Origin: Crotophaga sulcirostris
Lineage: Eukaryota > Chordata > Aves > Cuculiformes > Crotophagidae
Direction of reading: 5' to 3'
NCBI GenBank assembly: GCA_013397455.1
Contig: VYZB01000024.1
Coordinates: forward strand, 1,698,905 to 1,762,904
Length of the DNA: 64,000 nucleotides
The position numbers and the translations under genes were made by a program. Every line of letters begins with the position of its first letter. Positions within the stretch are counted from its first letter, which is position 1. Below are positions 1 to 10,330 of the stretch, piece after piece. The notes beneath the pieces were generated by a model. It had not been told where the DNA came from, made no database searches, and worked only from the letters and a program-made list of their open reading frames with translations.

Positions 1-3000
1 AAAAGGAAAAAATACTATAACTTCTGTGTATAAATAAGCTATCTGCAATTTTTTCCAAATTCAATTTGTGATGCAGAATACGTATTTGCCTTCAGAACAG
101 TGAAGCTGAAGAACGGCCAGCTTAGATCAGCTTGTGTTCAAGCTTCTACCTTACTGTTGATTTTGCTTCATATCCTCAGACAGGCGATGTCTCCCATCTG
201 TGGCATGTTGAACAAGTATTTGATGTTTTTTCTTTGTCCAAGGTTTAAGTCAAAGTTACCGAACAGAAATATGACAGACAATGAGGCTGTCAGCGTGTTT
301 CCACCACAGTAATCTTCTGCACGGTCTCCTCAGCCTGTATGGTGTAGTTGTTAGATAAGGAAACACGGGTATTTTTCCACCCTTTCCTATAACAAAGGAC
401 TGGCCTCGATTTGGTTCCTCTCTCCTACCAACTGCTTCCTGTGACTGTGCCGATGGGGATACCTCATTCCCTTGTACCCTGCCAATATCTCCCACATGCC
501 TGGGCCCTCCCAGCTCTGCCTGCACTGCTCAGAGAGATTGTTGGCAGATTCTCCCCACCCTGGACTGGTGCCACAGCAGCTCTTGACTTGAGATGCAGAC
601 AGACAAGGAAGTCTTGTCTAGGTAGAAAACACCACCACCACCAGAGCAAGTTAGTCAGGCTCAGGGATAGAAAAAACTCATTCGCTTTTCCTTACTCTCC
701 AGAGCTCTAAAGAAATTCCTTCTGAATAATGAAACGGAGAAAAACACCCTTGATATGAGACTGCTTGTCCTATCAGACACTACAGAGCTGCAGAATAGTA
801 GGCTCTTCTTTGATGTCCCCTCCCAGCACCTGCATCTAAGTTTAGCCTTTATAATCACATAGATCAGCCTTTCAGAACTGGGGAGGGAGAGGGGCTCAGA
901 GGCAAATTACAAACCACAGCAGGATATTTTCTGGGCATAAATGTTCTCAACCTCAGAGTGATCAGCCAAGCCTTTGGAGGGATGCATCACCAGTCAACAT
1001 GTCATGGCAAATTCTGACAGTACAGAGTGTTCGGCTCTTTATTCAGAGAATATATTTGAATAATGAGTACATTCAAGAAACCATGCTGCCGCTGCGCTCA
1101 TGGAAAAAAGAGCAGAAGGCTAACTTTGCCAAATAAATTATGTGCTGCAAATTATTCTTTTTCCTCAGAGCTCTGTCTGTCCCAAGAGTAAAGAACTAGC
1201 AAAGAAACTCTTTACCCAGGAAAGTAGTAACTTGGTAAACAGGATTTCCAGCTCAGTATTCAAATGTGAGGACAAGCAGAAGTATCTTATTTCCAAAGTG
1301 TGCAAACACAGGCAGGCTCTTTCAGAAAAAAATGTACAGGAGACATACAGGACATTCAACATAGAACCTTTCTTTCATCAGAGAAGAAACTATTTTCAAA
1401 AATCATGAACGCTAAATTAGAATTGTATGCACTTTTACTGGGATTAAGAGCATTTTCTCCAGTTCTGTTGGCTTCAGTTTAGGTGTCTCTCCAGGATCCA
1501 GATGTTACATTGCTGAAATTCTCTGGCCTGTACTTTAAGGCCTGGAAGTTTCACTCTCCTTGTCCATAAAAACATCCACAATGAGCTTTTTGTGGGGACT
1601 TAAACTCTTTTCCTTTTCAAAACCTGGTTGCTATGTGAATTTCTTGGGTTTGACGCCTCAGATTTCCTACACGGCCAGTAAGTGAAATTTAGCCATTTGT
1701 GATACAAGAATTAGCAGCTATGAGAGCTCCTAGAGATAGACAAAGATGTCTGAAGGCAGCAACAAACTGTTTCCCAAGGGAACTACTTTTTAGAGGGTTT
1801 TTCATTAAACATCATGTTCTCTCTGGACTTTCAGTCTCTCTCCTTACCTTTTCTTCAAGAGTAATTTCCCACTTTTGCACCACTTCTAGATGATTGTCCT
1901 CTTTCTAACTTCTATATAAGCAAGGTCAAGAGTACCTGAATTCTTGGTGTCTTTCCCTGTTGCTACGCTTTGCTTTCACCTTTCTTTTCCTATCATTTCT
2001 TACCCAGACCCAGACCCATATGCAGAAATAAAAATCACTGACAAAAATTACCATTTTGTTCCTTGCCTTGCACAGCTCTTTGCAGCCTGGGGCCATGCAC
2101 TGAGCTGCTGGCAGATACTGCATAGAGAACGTACTGCAGAGTAAGTGTGAGTGGCCAGGGTAGTTCCCACAATTATTGTGACGCCTCCAGATCCAGTTTG
2201 ACGGGATGGATATAGGTCTAGATTGCTCACAAATTCCTGGCAAATGCAGCTTCCATTGACTCTTCAGAGACAGACTATCACACCTGGCTTGTTTTCCAGC
2301 TGGCCTGTGAAGATACCCTTTACCATTTTAATGACCCTGACCAAATCTGTAAGCTCAAACATTGTGTACAACACCCTATGGTTCACCTTCCCCTCTTATT
2401 TCACAGCTAAATTTGATAAAATAAGGTGCTTAAGGTTTGATTCCAATGGGAGCTATAGCCACTGCACATTAAAATGTGACCCATGTTTCATAAGTGTCTC
2501 TGCCCAGGAGACTCCTTCAAGATCTGGAGTTAGTTTTTATGCCACTCTTGCAGGCTGTGGTGTATATATGCTGATGTCAAGGCATTTTTCCTGAATAAAG
2601 GCTTACAGAAATTAGATTGTTTCCTTATGCCAAAGGACAGCCAGTATCCTCTAGGCCATTTCATTGTATTTCACTATTCGTCTACAACTGTGGTTCTCAT
2701 TTATATAATCTTCCTGTGTGGCCTCTCCTATGCTTCCTTACTTGGATGTTATCACACGCCTTCCAAGTCAAGCTTTACTGATGGTTGGTGCTAATGGAGT
2801 TGAGAACTTTCTCTTTCTTTCATCCAGTAGCACATTGGTTCCGAAAATGAGAATATGGATTGTTTAGGGAAAAATAGTTCTGATTGAGTATTTTTAGTTC
2901 ACTCTTCTGCTGTAATGGGCGAAGCAGCTCGCAAAAGGCATGATCACTGCTGAGTAAGAACAATGAAGAAGAAATATTTGTGTGCAGACTTCCCCACAGA

Positions 3001-4847
3001 CTCTATCTTTGACGCCAGCTTAAAACGTTCCCAGCCACTGATGCATGGAAAATGTTCAGGATGCAGTAGACAGTTCTAAAAACACCAGAACCAATCACCT
3101 GGGAAACAAGAAAAACAGAAAGTCAAGTCAAAAAGTATTTCAGCTATTAAACAAACACCACCCACCTGTAGGCGAGTGGCTAGCAGCCTGAAGCAATATG
3201 TGTAAATCCTATTTAGGAGTTCCAATATTTTTTTTTAATGCAAGGGAGAGAATCGGCTTCTCGTGTATTCTGTGTGCGATATTTCAAATTTGCTGTGTGA
3301 TGGTAAAACTATAGCCCCCATCCTAGGCTGTTCAATATAATTTTTAAGTTGGTGTTGAAATGTCTATGTATTTATGAATCAAGTTGGGTAGAAACAAGAA
3401 CTAATCAAACTTGAGAGAAAACTTAAACCTAGGCTAAAAGTTGGGGGCAAATGAGAGGTATGCTTCTCATACTTTGCCCTCAGTTTCAGAGGTTCTGGAG
3501 CCCTGTCAAAAGAATCAGCTACAGGTATTGCAGTTGTGGAAATCCAAACCTCAGTCTGAGGACAACATAGGAGGTCTAGGTCTGAGCTCTTTCAAATCGT
3601 ACATACAGAGTTGGAGTTACGTCTCCATTAAGTTCGCTCTTTTCTTAGATTGGTTCAGGAAATAGTTTCCCTTCAAGTAATATTATACATTTGCATTCTT
3701 TTAAAATAAAAGGGCAAATTCCATACAGAAGAGGTACAGAGAGAGTGATTCCTAGTATGAATGCCTGAGTCCGCCTGATGCAAATCTTCATATGGTGTTA
3801 AACAACCCGGGTGACATTCAACACAAGTAATTAGTTAAAAAGAAGAGATTAAACTGGTTGCTAAGCTACTTCTTGGGCACTGAGATAAATGGGTATCACT
3901 GCACCACGTTTACCTACAGGCTGTCTTCATATTGGCCACATAAAGGTGTTTGTGTTCCTTATAGCATCTTTCCTTATGGAAAAGGTAAGGAAACACGCAC
4001 TGCTGGCTGTGGGAAGGAAAAGGATTGAAATATTTTGCATCTCAGTCCTGGGATTGGGAAGCATGTTTGAGGTGACTTTATGTTTTTCTGTTATCACAAA
4101 CAGAACAGAACTCAGTCTCACAGAGTGATTTGTGGGCATCTGCATGGCCATCTATGGCCGCAGTTTTAAATCATTAGTTCCACTCCCGGGCGCCTCCAAT
4201 TCTGGTATTTTCAGGGCAGTGGAGAGGTTATAAATGCTCAGCCCATCTGATAATTAGGATCCTGAGAATCCCATTCATCTTGAATTTCCCAAAATGGAGG
4301 CATCTAAAAACCATGACACTTAGGGAAAAGGTAGTTTTAAATGTATAACAATTGTGTTTTGTTTTATTTAAAAATGTGTGTACAAACCACTATAGAGAAT
4401 TACCCTTTCATTAACACCAGTAAAAGTGATGATGATAATAACCCTTCAGTGCTGTTTCTAAAAGGGAATTGCTCAAGGTTAAGAGAGGTAACCTTTGAAC
4501 TGGTGTATGTTTTCAAACCAGAAAGATTAAAAGGTCAGAGTTGAAAAGTATATATTTTAAATAGCACCAGATGGCTGTGGTGCAAACACAAGGCTGAATT
4601 CAAACTGTTGTGCAGTTAAAGCACATGTACTCACTGGGACCCCAAGGGTGAATTACAGACCCTGTGTACGCTGGGACTCTCCATTATCTGACATTTACCT
4701 ACATCTGCTCAGTATTCAGCCAGGGATGACTTTTCTTTCTTAATGGCTGTTGGATGAATAGGGCCAATTCTTCAGCAACGAGAGTCATTCTCGAGGCCTG
4801 TGATGAGAACTGGATTCATATTCAAGAACAGAGGGTAGCCCACAGCC
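1..4847. other. Non-coding DNA without a recognisable gene
   Basis: I see no coding exon, RNA gene or clear recent repeat here. Open frames are short and overlap on both strands; the longest, 2223-2594 on the plus strand, has no recognisable domain. Base use is AT-rich, with a somewhat more GC-rich stretch at about 411-660. A weakly repeat-like stretch at about 4190-4325 is treated in the findings. The stretch could be intergenic or intronic; the sequence alone does not say which. Confidence 0.7.
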
Positions 4848-5027
4848 CAGTGGCTTTCAACTTTTTTGATTTGTGGACCCCTTACCAATTTACTCAGAGA
4901 AGTGGAAACCCCTGTGAAAATTAACACATGTGGATTGCTATAGAATATTTATGAGCTTGGTTTTAACAGTTACCTTTTGCAAACAATTTCAAAGTTCTCT
5001 GCAGACCCCAGACCAATTCCATCACTG
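4848..5027 (+). mobile_element. hAT-like non-autonomous DNA transposon fragment (candidate)
   Basis: The left end reads CAGTGGCTTTCAAC followed by a T-run and TGTGGACCCCTT. This resembles the CAGTGGTTCTCAAAC-type termini of hAT-family miniature elements. The right end, about 180 bp away, has GCAGACCCCAG and finishes in CACTG, which is the inverted counterpart of the left CAGTG. Both ends therefore carry a 'gACCCC' block and inverted CAGTG tips. I see no transposase sequence, so this would be a non-autonomous, old, decayed copy. An 8-bp target-site duplication, expected for hAT insertion, is not visible in the flanks. Orientation is arbitrary. The family assignment rests on memory of terminus patterns and could be wrong. 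Confidence 0.5.
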
Positions 5028-8000
5028 AAAAAAAGCCTTTTTCAAGACTCCATCTAGTCCTCCCTTTGCAAAATCTAGTGGTTTATCTTAAAAATATCCT
5101 TGATAAGTTTCACTACTTTCAAAAGTGAATGCAGCTGTACAGATTTGATTTCACCTCACACAGTCATTTGAAGGTTAACCTAATTTCTTTTGCTCTTTAG
5201 TTCTCACATCTATATGTCAGCAGATATTTGGGTTGCTCCCTCCCTCTCTCTCCAGTCATTTTTCTCTCAGACAGCTGTGCAAAACTAGCTGTAAATTATT
5301 TGGTAATCATTCAGGATTTTTTTTCTGGGTCCGTGGTGTGCCATGATCCTATCAGCTAGTTATATAACCTGAAAAAATTTTTTTCCATGTGGGAAGCATT
5401 CTATGTGTTGATCAACTAGATTTACTGCCTATTAAAATGACAGTTAACTTGGAATAATAATAACAGTGAGGAATCCAGATTACATGTTATGGGGCCTCAA
5501 TTCTTTCCAGATCAGTCTTAATTCTCCGATCTCCTATTGTCTTACCCTTGCTTAGGATGCCGAAGATGTCTGCTATATTCTCTGCAGAGACCCCTTAAAA
5601 TACAGAGTCAAAACTAAGAGTGCAAAGCAGCCTTCATACAAGCTCAGCAAGCTATTATCCTTTTTACTCTTTTTCTAAGTGTCCCTCCTTTTTTTGATTT
5701 TTTGCTTGCACACACATTGAGAAGAGTCCATTTGTATCACTGTGGTTTTATCTCACATACAACAACAAAATCATTGAGTACTACTGCAATATAAATATTA
5801 AAGAAGGTGAAGATTGATTCCTAGGATATAGCTCTTTCTATTCAACGGGTGTTTTTCAGTATCTTCCTATGCCCTCCATTGCTTCTCCAATAAGATAAGG
5901 TTCACTACAAGTTAATAATGCAAAGTGAAACCATGAAAGATGGAAAATTTTCATTTTATAAAAAGTAATTTTGTTGAGGGGAAAGCTGTAGCCTTATTCA
6001 GAAAATAACACAGACAGACTAAAATATTATCCCTGCAAAAAGATAAAACCTGCGAGTTTAGAAGTGAAATTTTTATATCTCAAAAAACCACATTCTTTGT
6101 GAAATTAATTATTTAATTAATTTGCTAGTAATTTTGCACATCTCTTCAATTCCTAGCACTATTTTATAGCACATGCATCAGGTCTGCATGTTTAATAGCC
6201 ATGACAAACTGTACCCTGTAATGCATCAGTCTGTTTACTCATTACACAAGCTCTTGTCACACAGGATTAAAATGAAGTGATGAATTCTATTTGTCATCTA
6301 GAATTTTTGGTAGCCCAAACAAGTCTCTACTTTTGTATTTGCATATCAGCAAGGTTATTGTCATATGTCTAAGCATTTCAATTTTAGCCCTGCCCTTTAT
6401 CCAAAAATATGATAATTTTGGTAATTTTTTTTTCTACTTATTTTGCTTTCAGATTTCCTCGGCAATAATATTTATGCTACAGTGAAGTCCATAAATTGAG
6501 CTGTAAGTGACTTCTTTCTGAACAATTTGGGTTTTTTTCTGTTCTATTCACTGAAGCTGGAACATTTTCTATATGCCAATATAATGGCAAGGTTTTTCTG
6601 CACATCTTTCAGAAAAATTGCATTTATTGATTCATGGACAGGTGTTTATACATAGAAATCCTACATCTAGTTCTTGTTAGTTCCTCTAATTGTTCACATA
6701 AAAAAAACAATTCCAAGCAGTCCAACAATTAAAATCACAAATATTATCAATAAATCCATTCCTTGATTATTGTTTGAACTTGTATCTGTTTTCATTCTGG
6801 ATGTAAGCCTGGAGCAACTCCCTGAAATGAATGAAGTTTCAAAACAAAACAACAGAAAAATCTTAATCTAGTCCTGTATCTCTAAGCGTAGAGATGAAGA
6901 TATATATGATACATATTTTCACATGACTTTATGCACTGGAACATTTTAATGTAGATAAGTAAATAGATAAGTAAATAATTAATATATTGTGTTATTCATC
7001 TATTCCCTATAGAATTTAATAACTCTAAATCTGTCTGTTGAAGAAGGAAAAGGCTCATACCTTAAGACTAAAATAACTTGTGTAGAATTGCAATCAGAGA
7101 GATTAGCTAATGTTAGCATGCATCTTTCATGTCATGAATGTGGTTTCAAGGTTATCCAGCAAATGAAGAGAGCAGGATTTCATTATCTAACCTTCCAAAG
7201 AAATAAGCTATGCTTAAAAAGGATAACAGCATTTTCTTGAATTCTATCATCAAGCACTTTTTTCATGTAACTACATTGCTACAACATCTAAAGACTGTTT
7301 TCAAACTGAACGTGTTTTTAAAATTGTACCACTTAATTTTTTTCCTGACTTTATGTATGCAAATGAAGACAGACTTCTCAGCAAGCTGTTATTTACTGCT
7401 AGGTGAATCCTAGATACTGGCTGTATGAACCTTGTGACATCACCATTAGGCAGACTGTTCCCCAAGGCTACATAAATGTGTTTGATTTCTTTCCTGAAAA
7501 GAAAACCATTTGATACTGCTGAAGAGATTTTATACAGCATCTTTGGAATTGTGATGCTTCTTCTAAATGCATTAATTATTTTAATGCATTATGTCTGCAT
7601 CAACATAATTATTTGTTAGTAAAAGATGATGTGACTTTTACAGCTTCAGGTTTACAGTAAGACTGTACTGGAAGTCCTTTCAATAATGTGGACAGGATAT
7701 GAGGAAAAACTAGATTGAAAAGACCATTAGCCATTGCTCTTTCAGCTCTCTGCCCAATGCTTCTCTGTTTTATTTTTCCTGGCTGCTACAAACCTGACCT
7801 ATGGAAATTTCCAGTATCCCTGTGTCAAACCATACTACCTCCCTGATGCTGTGTTCTTGCAGCTGCAGCAGAAGCTTTATAGCTCCATGTTCCTCCCACC
7901 TGCAACACCTAGCCTTTCAGAACAATAGGACTGTGATACTTCAGATCCATGAGAACAACTGGTGGCAGATAGAAGGGGACTTTTTCTACCTTATACATTT

Positions 8001-8366
8001 TCTGCCCAACTTACTTCTCTGTAAGATGTACAGAAGACAAACCAAACATTTTACATGTTTTGAGGACATAAGGGTTAACTATAATTGAAGCTTGCTTCAC
8101 CGTTGTCTGCTGGGTAGGCCCTGAAAATGTCGCTTCAGTTGGCATCTGATAGTGGCAAAATTCATACTGACTTCTGATTGACACAATGTAATATCCAAAC
8201 TTGGCTAGAATCATGGACACCTGGATTTATGTGGATGTGTTGCCTGTTAGATTAACCTGAATTTTCACTGGGCCAGACAAGTATAAAGTTAAATCAATTA
8301 GTATTACATTAGAAAAACAGTTAAACTGTTGATCACAAAATCTAAAAAAGAAAATAAGCAAATGCA
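5028..8366. other. AT-rich non-coding DNA
   Basis: No gene is visible. Frames are short and break constantly. The stretch is rich in TAAT/ATTA cores, densest at about 6101-6135, and holds a perfect 10-bp inverted repeat at 7566-7590. Around 6950-6985 there is a small degenerate run of AAGTAAATAGAT-like units. Some of it may be conserved regulatory DNA, but that cannot be judged without alignment. Confidence 0.65.
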
Positions 8367-9125
8367 ATCACAGAATCACAAAATCCTTGAGTCTGGAAGG
8401 GATCTCTGGAGATGATCTGGTTGAACCTCTCCACTGAGAGCAAGGTCAGCCAGAGCAAGTTGTCTAGAATTGTATCCAGTGGGCTTTGGAAATGTTCCAG
8501 GCTGGAGACTCTGCAACTTCTCTGGGTGACCTGTGCCAAAGTTTGATTATCCTCACAAAAAAAAGTTTTTACTTATGCTCAAAAGGAATTTCCTGTGTTT
8601 CATTTTGTGTCCATTGCCTCTCTTCCTGTCACTGGGCACCTCTGTGAAGTGTCTGGCACCATCTTCTTTATTCCATCTGTCACGTATTTGTAAACATAGC
8701 CAAAATTCCCTCGTGCCTTGTCTTCTCCAAGCTGAACAGCCCTAGCTTTCTGAGCCTCTCCTCATTTGACGGATGCTGTGATCCCTTAATCATCTCTGTG
8801 GTCTTCCGCTGGACTTACTCCAGTATGTCCACATCTCTCTTGTACTGGGGATTCTAGACTTGGACCCAACACTCCAGACGTGTTTCACCAGTGCTGAGTA
8901 GAGGGGAAGGATCACATCCTTTCACCTGCTGGAACACTGTTCCTCATGCAGCTCAGGCCACAGTTGGCTTTCCTTGCTGCAAGAGCAGATTGTTGTTTGA
9001 TGTACACCTTGTCATCTACCAGGATACTCATGCCCTGCTTTCCAGCTAGTTAGCTCCCAGTACGTACTTGTACATGGGGTTATTCCTTGCTAGAGGTAGC
9101 AGTTCGCAGTTCCTCCTGTTGAACT

Positions 9126-9344
9126 TCATGAGGTCAGTCCATTTCTAAAACCTGTTAAGATCCCTTTGGATGTCAGTATAACAATTTTTGCCAGTTGTCT
9201 ATGATCTGTAAATGTCCTGAGAGTTCCCTCTATCACATAATCCAGGCCATTAATGAAGACGTTAAACAGTATTTTCCCCAGTGTCAATCCATTGGGTACA
9301 CCACTAGTGACTGGCCTCCAGCTGGCCTTCGTGATGGTGTTCAC
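9126..9344 (-). pseudogene. CR1 ORF2 reverse transcriptase core, broken
   Basis: This 72-codon open remnant lies inside the CR1 copy. It reads WRPVTSGVPNG, then LFNVFINGLD at about residues 26-35, and FTDH at residues 45-48. In non-LTR retrotransposons of the CR1 clade these correspond to the SGVPQGS...LFNIFINDLD block and the FADD catalytic box. The second catalytic Asp is replaced by His and the preceding Ala by Thr. Upstream and downstream ORF2 parts lie in other frames within the same element. It is a fossil fragment, not a host gene. The assignment to the CR1 family is firm because the flanking linker and 3' tail agree. Confidence 0.88.
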
Positions 9345-10093
9345 AACTCTTTGATCCCAGCAGCTCAGTTTTCAATCCACCTCACTTTTCATTTATCTAC
9401 CCTGTACTTCATCAATTAGTCTATTAGGATGCTATGGGAGACAATGTTGAAAGCTTAAGTTTCTTAAGTCAAGATAAACACTCATTTTTATTTCCCCCAT
9501 CCACCAAGCCAGTCTTCTCATCACAGAAGGTTATCAGGTTGGCCAAGCATGATTTTCTGTTTATAAATTCATGCTGACTATTCTCAAGCATCTTCTTGTC
9601 CTAATGAGTTTGGAAACATTTTCCAGATTTATTTGCTTCTTTGACTTTCCAGGGATTGAGATGAGACTGACTGGTCTGTTGTTCTCTGTTTCTTCCTTCT
9701 TGCCCTTCCTGGGCACAGTAGTAACATTTTCTTTCTTCCAGTCCTCACGTCTCCCTCAATCTCCATGAACTCTCAAAGATTACCAAGAATGGCCCTGCAA
9801 CGACATTGGCCAGGTCCATCAGCACTTGTGGGTGTTTCCCATCAGGCCACATGGAGTTATTCATGTCCCAGTTGTGTAAATATTCCTTCTCCACGAAGGC
9901 TAAGTCTTCCTCAGTCCAGCCTTTCCCCCTAGGCTCAGGGATCTCAGATTCCTGAAGGCCAGCCTTTCCAGTAAAGAGGTACCTTCCATGTCCACTCAGG
10001 CCCAGTTCAGTTATGGGTGAACATTTTCCCTTGCCTTCCTTTTGTTGCTGCTGTAGAACCCTTTCTTTTAGTCCATTTTTTCCCTTGTCAGAT

Positions 10094-10318
10094 TCAACTC
10101 CAGGTGACTTTCGTCTTTCCTAGCCCCACACTAACACCTTGGACCATGTCTCTGTATTGCTCCTTGGTAACCCAACTCTGGTTCCACCCCTTGCACATTT
10201 TCGTTTTATGCTTCAGTTTTGACATGAGCTCCTTGTTCATCCATGCAGCCCTCCTGACATCTTTGCTTGATTTCCTGCTCACTGTGTTGGACCATTTCTG
10301 AGCTTGGTGGATCCTCAA
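10094..10318 (-). pseudogene. CR1 ORF2 linker between endonuclease and reverse transcriptase, broken
   Basis: This minus-strand remnant contains RKSSKDVRRAAWMNKEL followed by KLKHKTK and a W-x-T-K-E-Q-Y-R-D motif. In CR1 ORF2 this is the familiar linker that joins the endonuclease to the reverse transcriptase (AWMNKELL..KLKHKKE..W..GQVTWEEYRD). The frame is lost downstream near 10090, although a shifted frame continues with LELNLTRE. It marks the farthest 5' part of this copy that I can recognise. Sequence further 5' (10330 to about 10600) gives no clear endonuclease match. Confidence 0.85.
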
Positions 10319-10330
10319 AAAGCAATACTT

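Larger units (their letters stand above)
8367..10330 (-). mobile_element. CR1 LINE, decayed copy with ORF2 linker, reverse transcriptase and 3' end
   Basis: This is a long minus-strand CR1 retrotransposon remnant. Its 3' end lies at about 8367, where the minus strand ends in GATTTTGTGATTCTGTGAT, a CR1-type tail. Reading 5' to 3' on the minus strand, 10318-10094 encodes the linker region (AWMNKEL and KLKHKTK). The stretch near 9910-9690 retains decayed N-terminal reverse transcriptase sequence. 9344-9126 encodes the core block (SGVPNG...LFNVFINGLD). Around 8793-8729 is the C-terminal block (EERLRKLGLFSLEK). Frameshifts and stops break it into pieces, and the catalytic FADD box reads FTDH at about 9212-9201, so it cannot encode an active enzyme. 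The endonuclease end is missing or unrecognisable beyond about 10330. It is an old, dead insertion. Confidence 0.92.

Noticed and set aside
2223..2594. 123-codon plus-strand open frame
   Set aside because: No domain or splice-bounded structure; the amino-acid sequence resembles no family I recognise.
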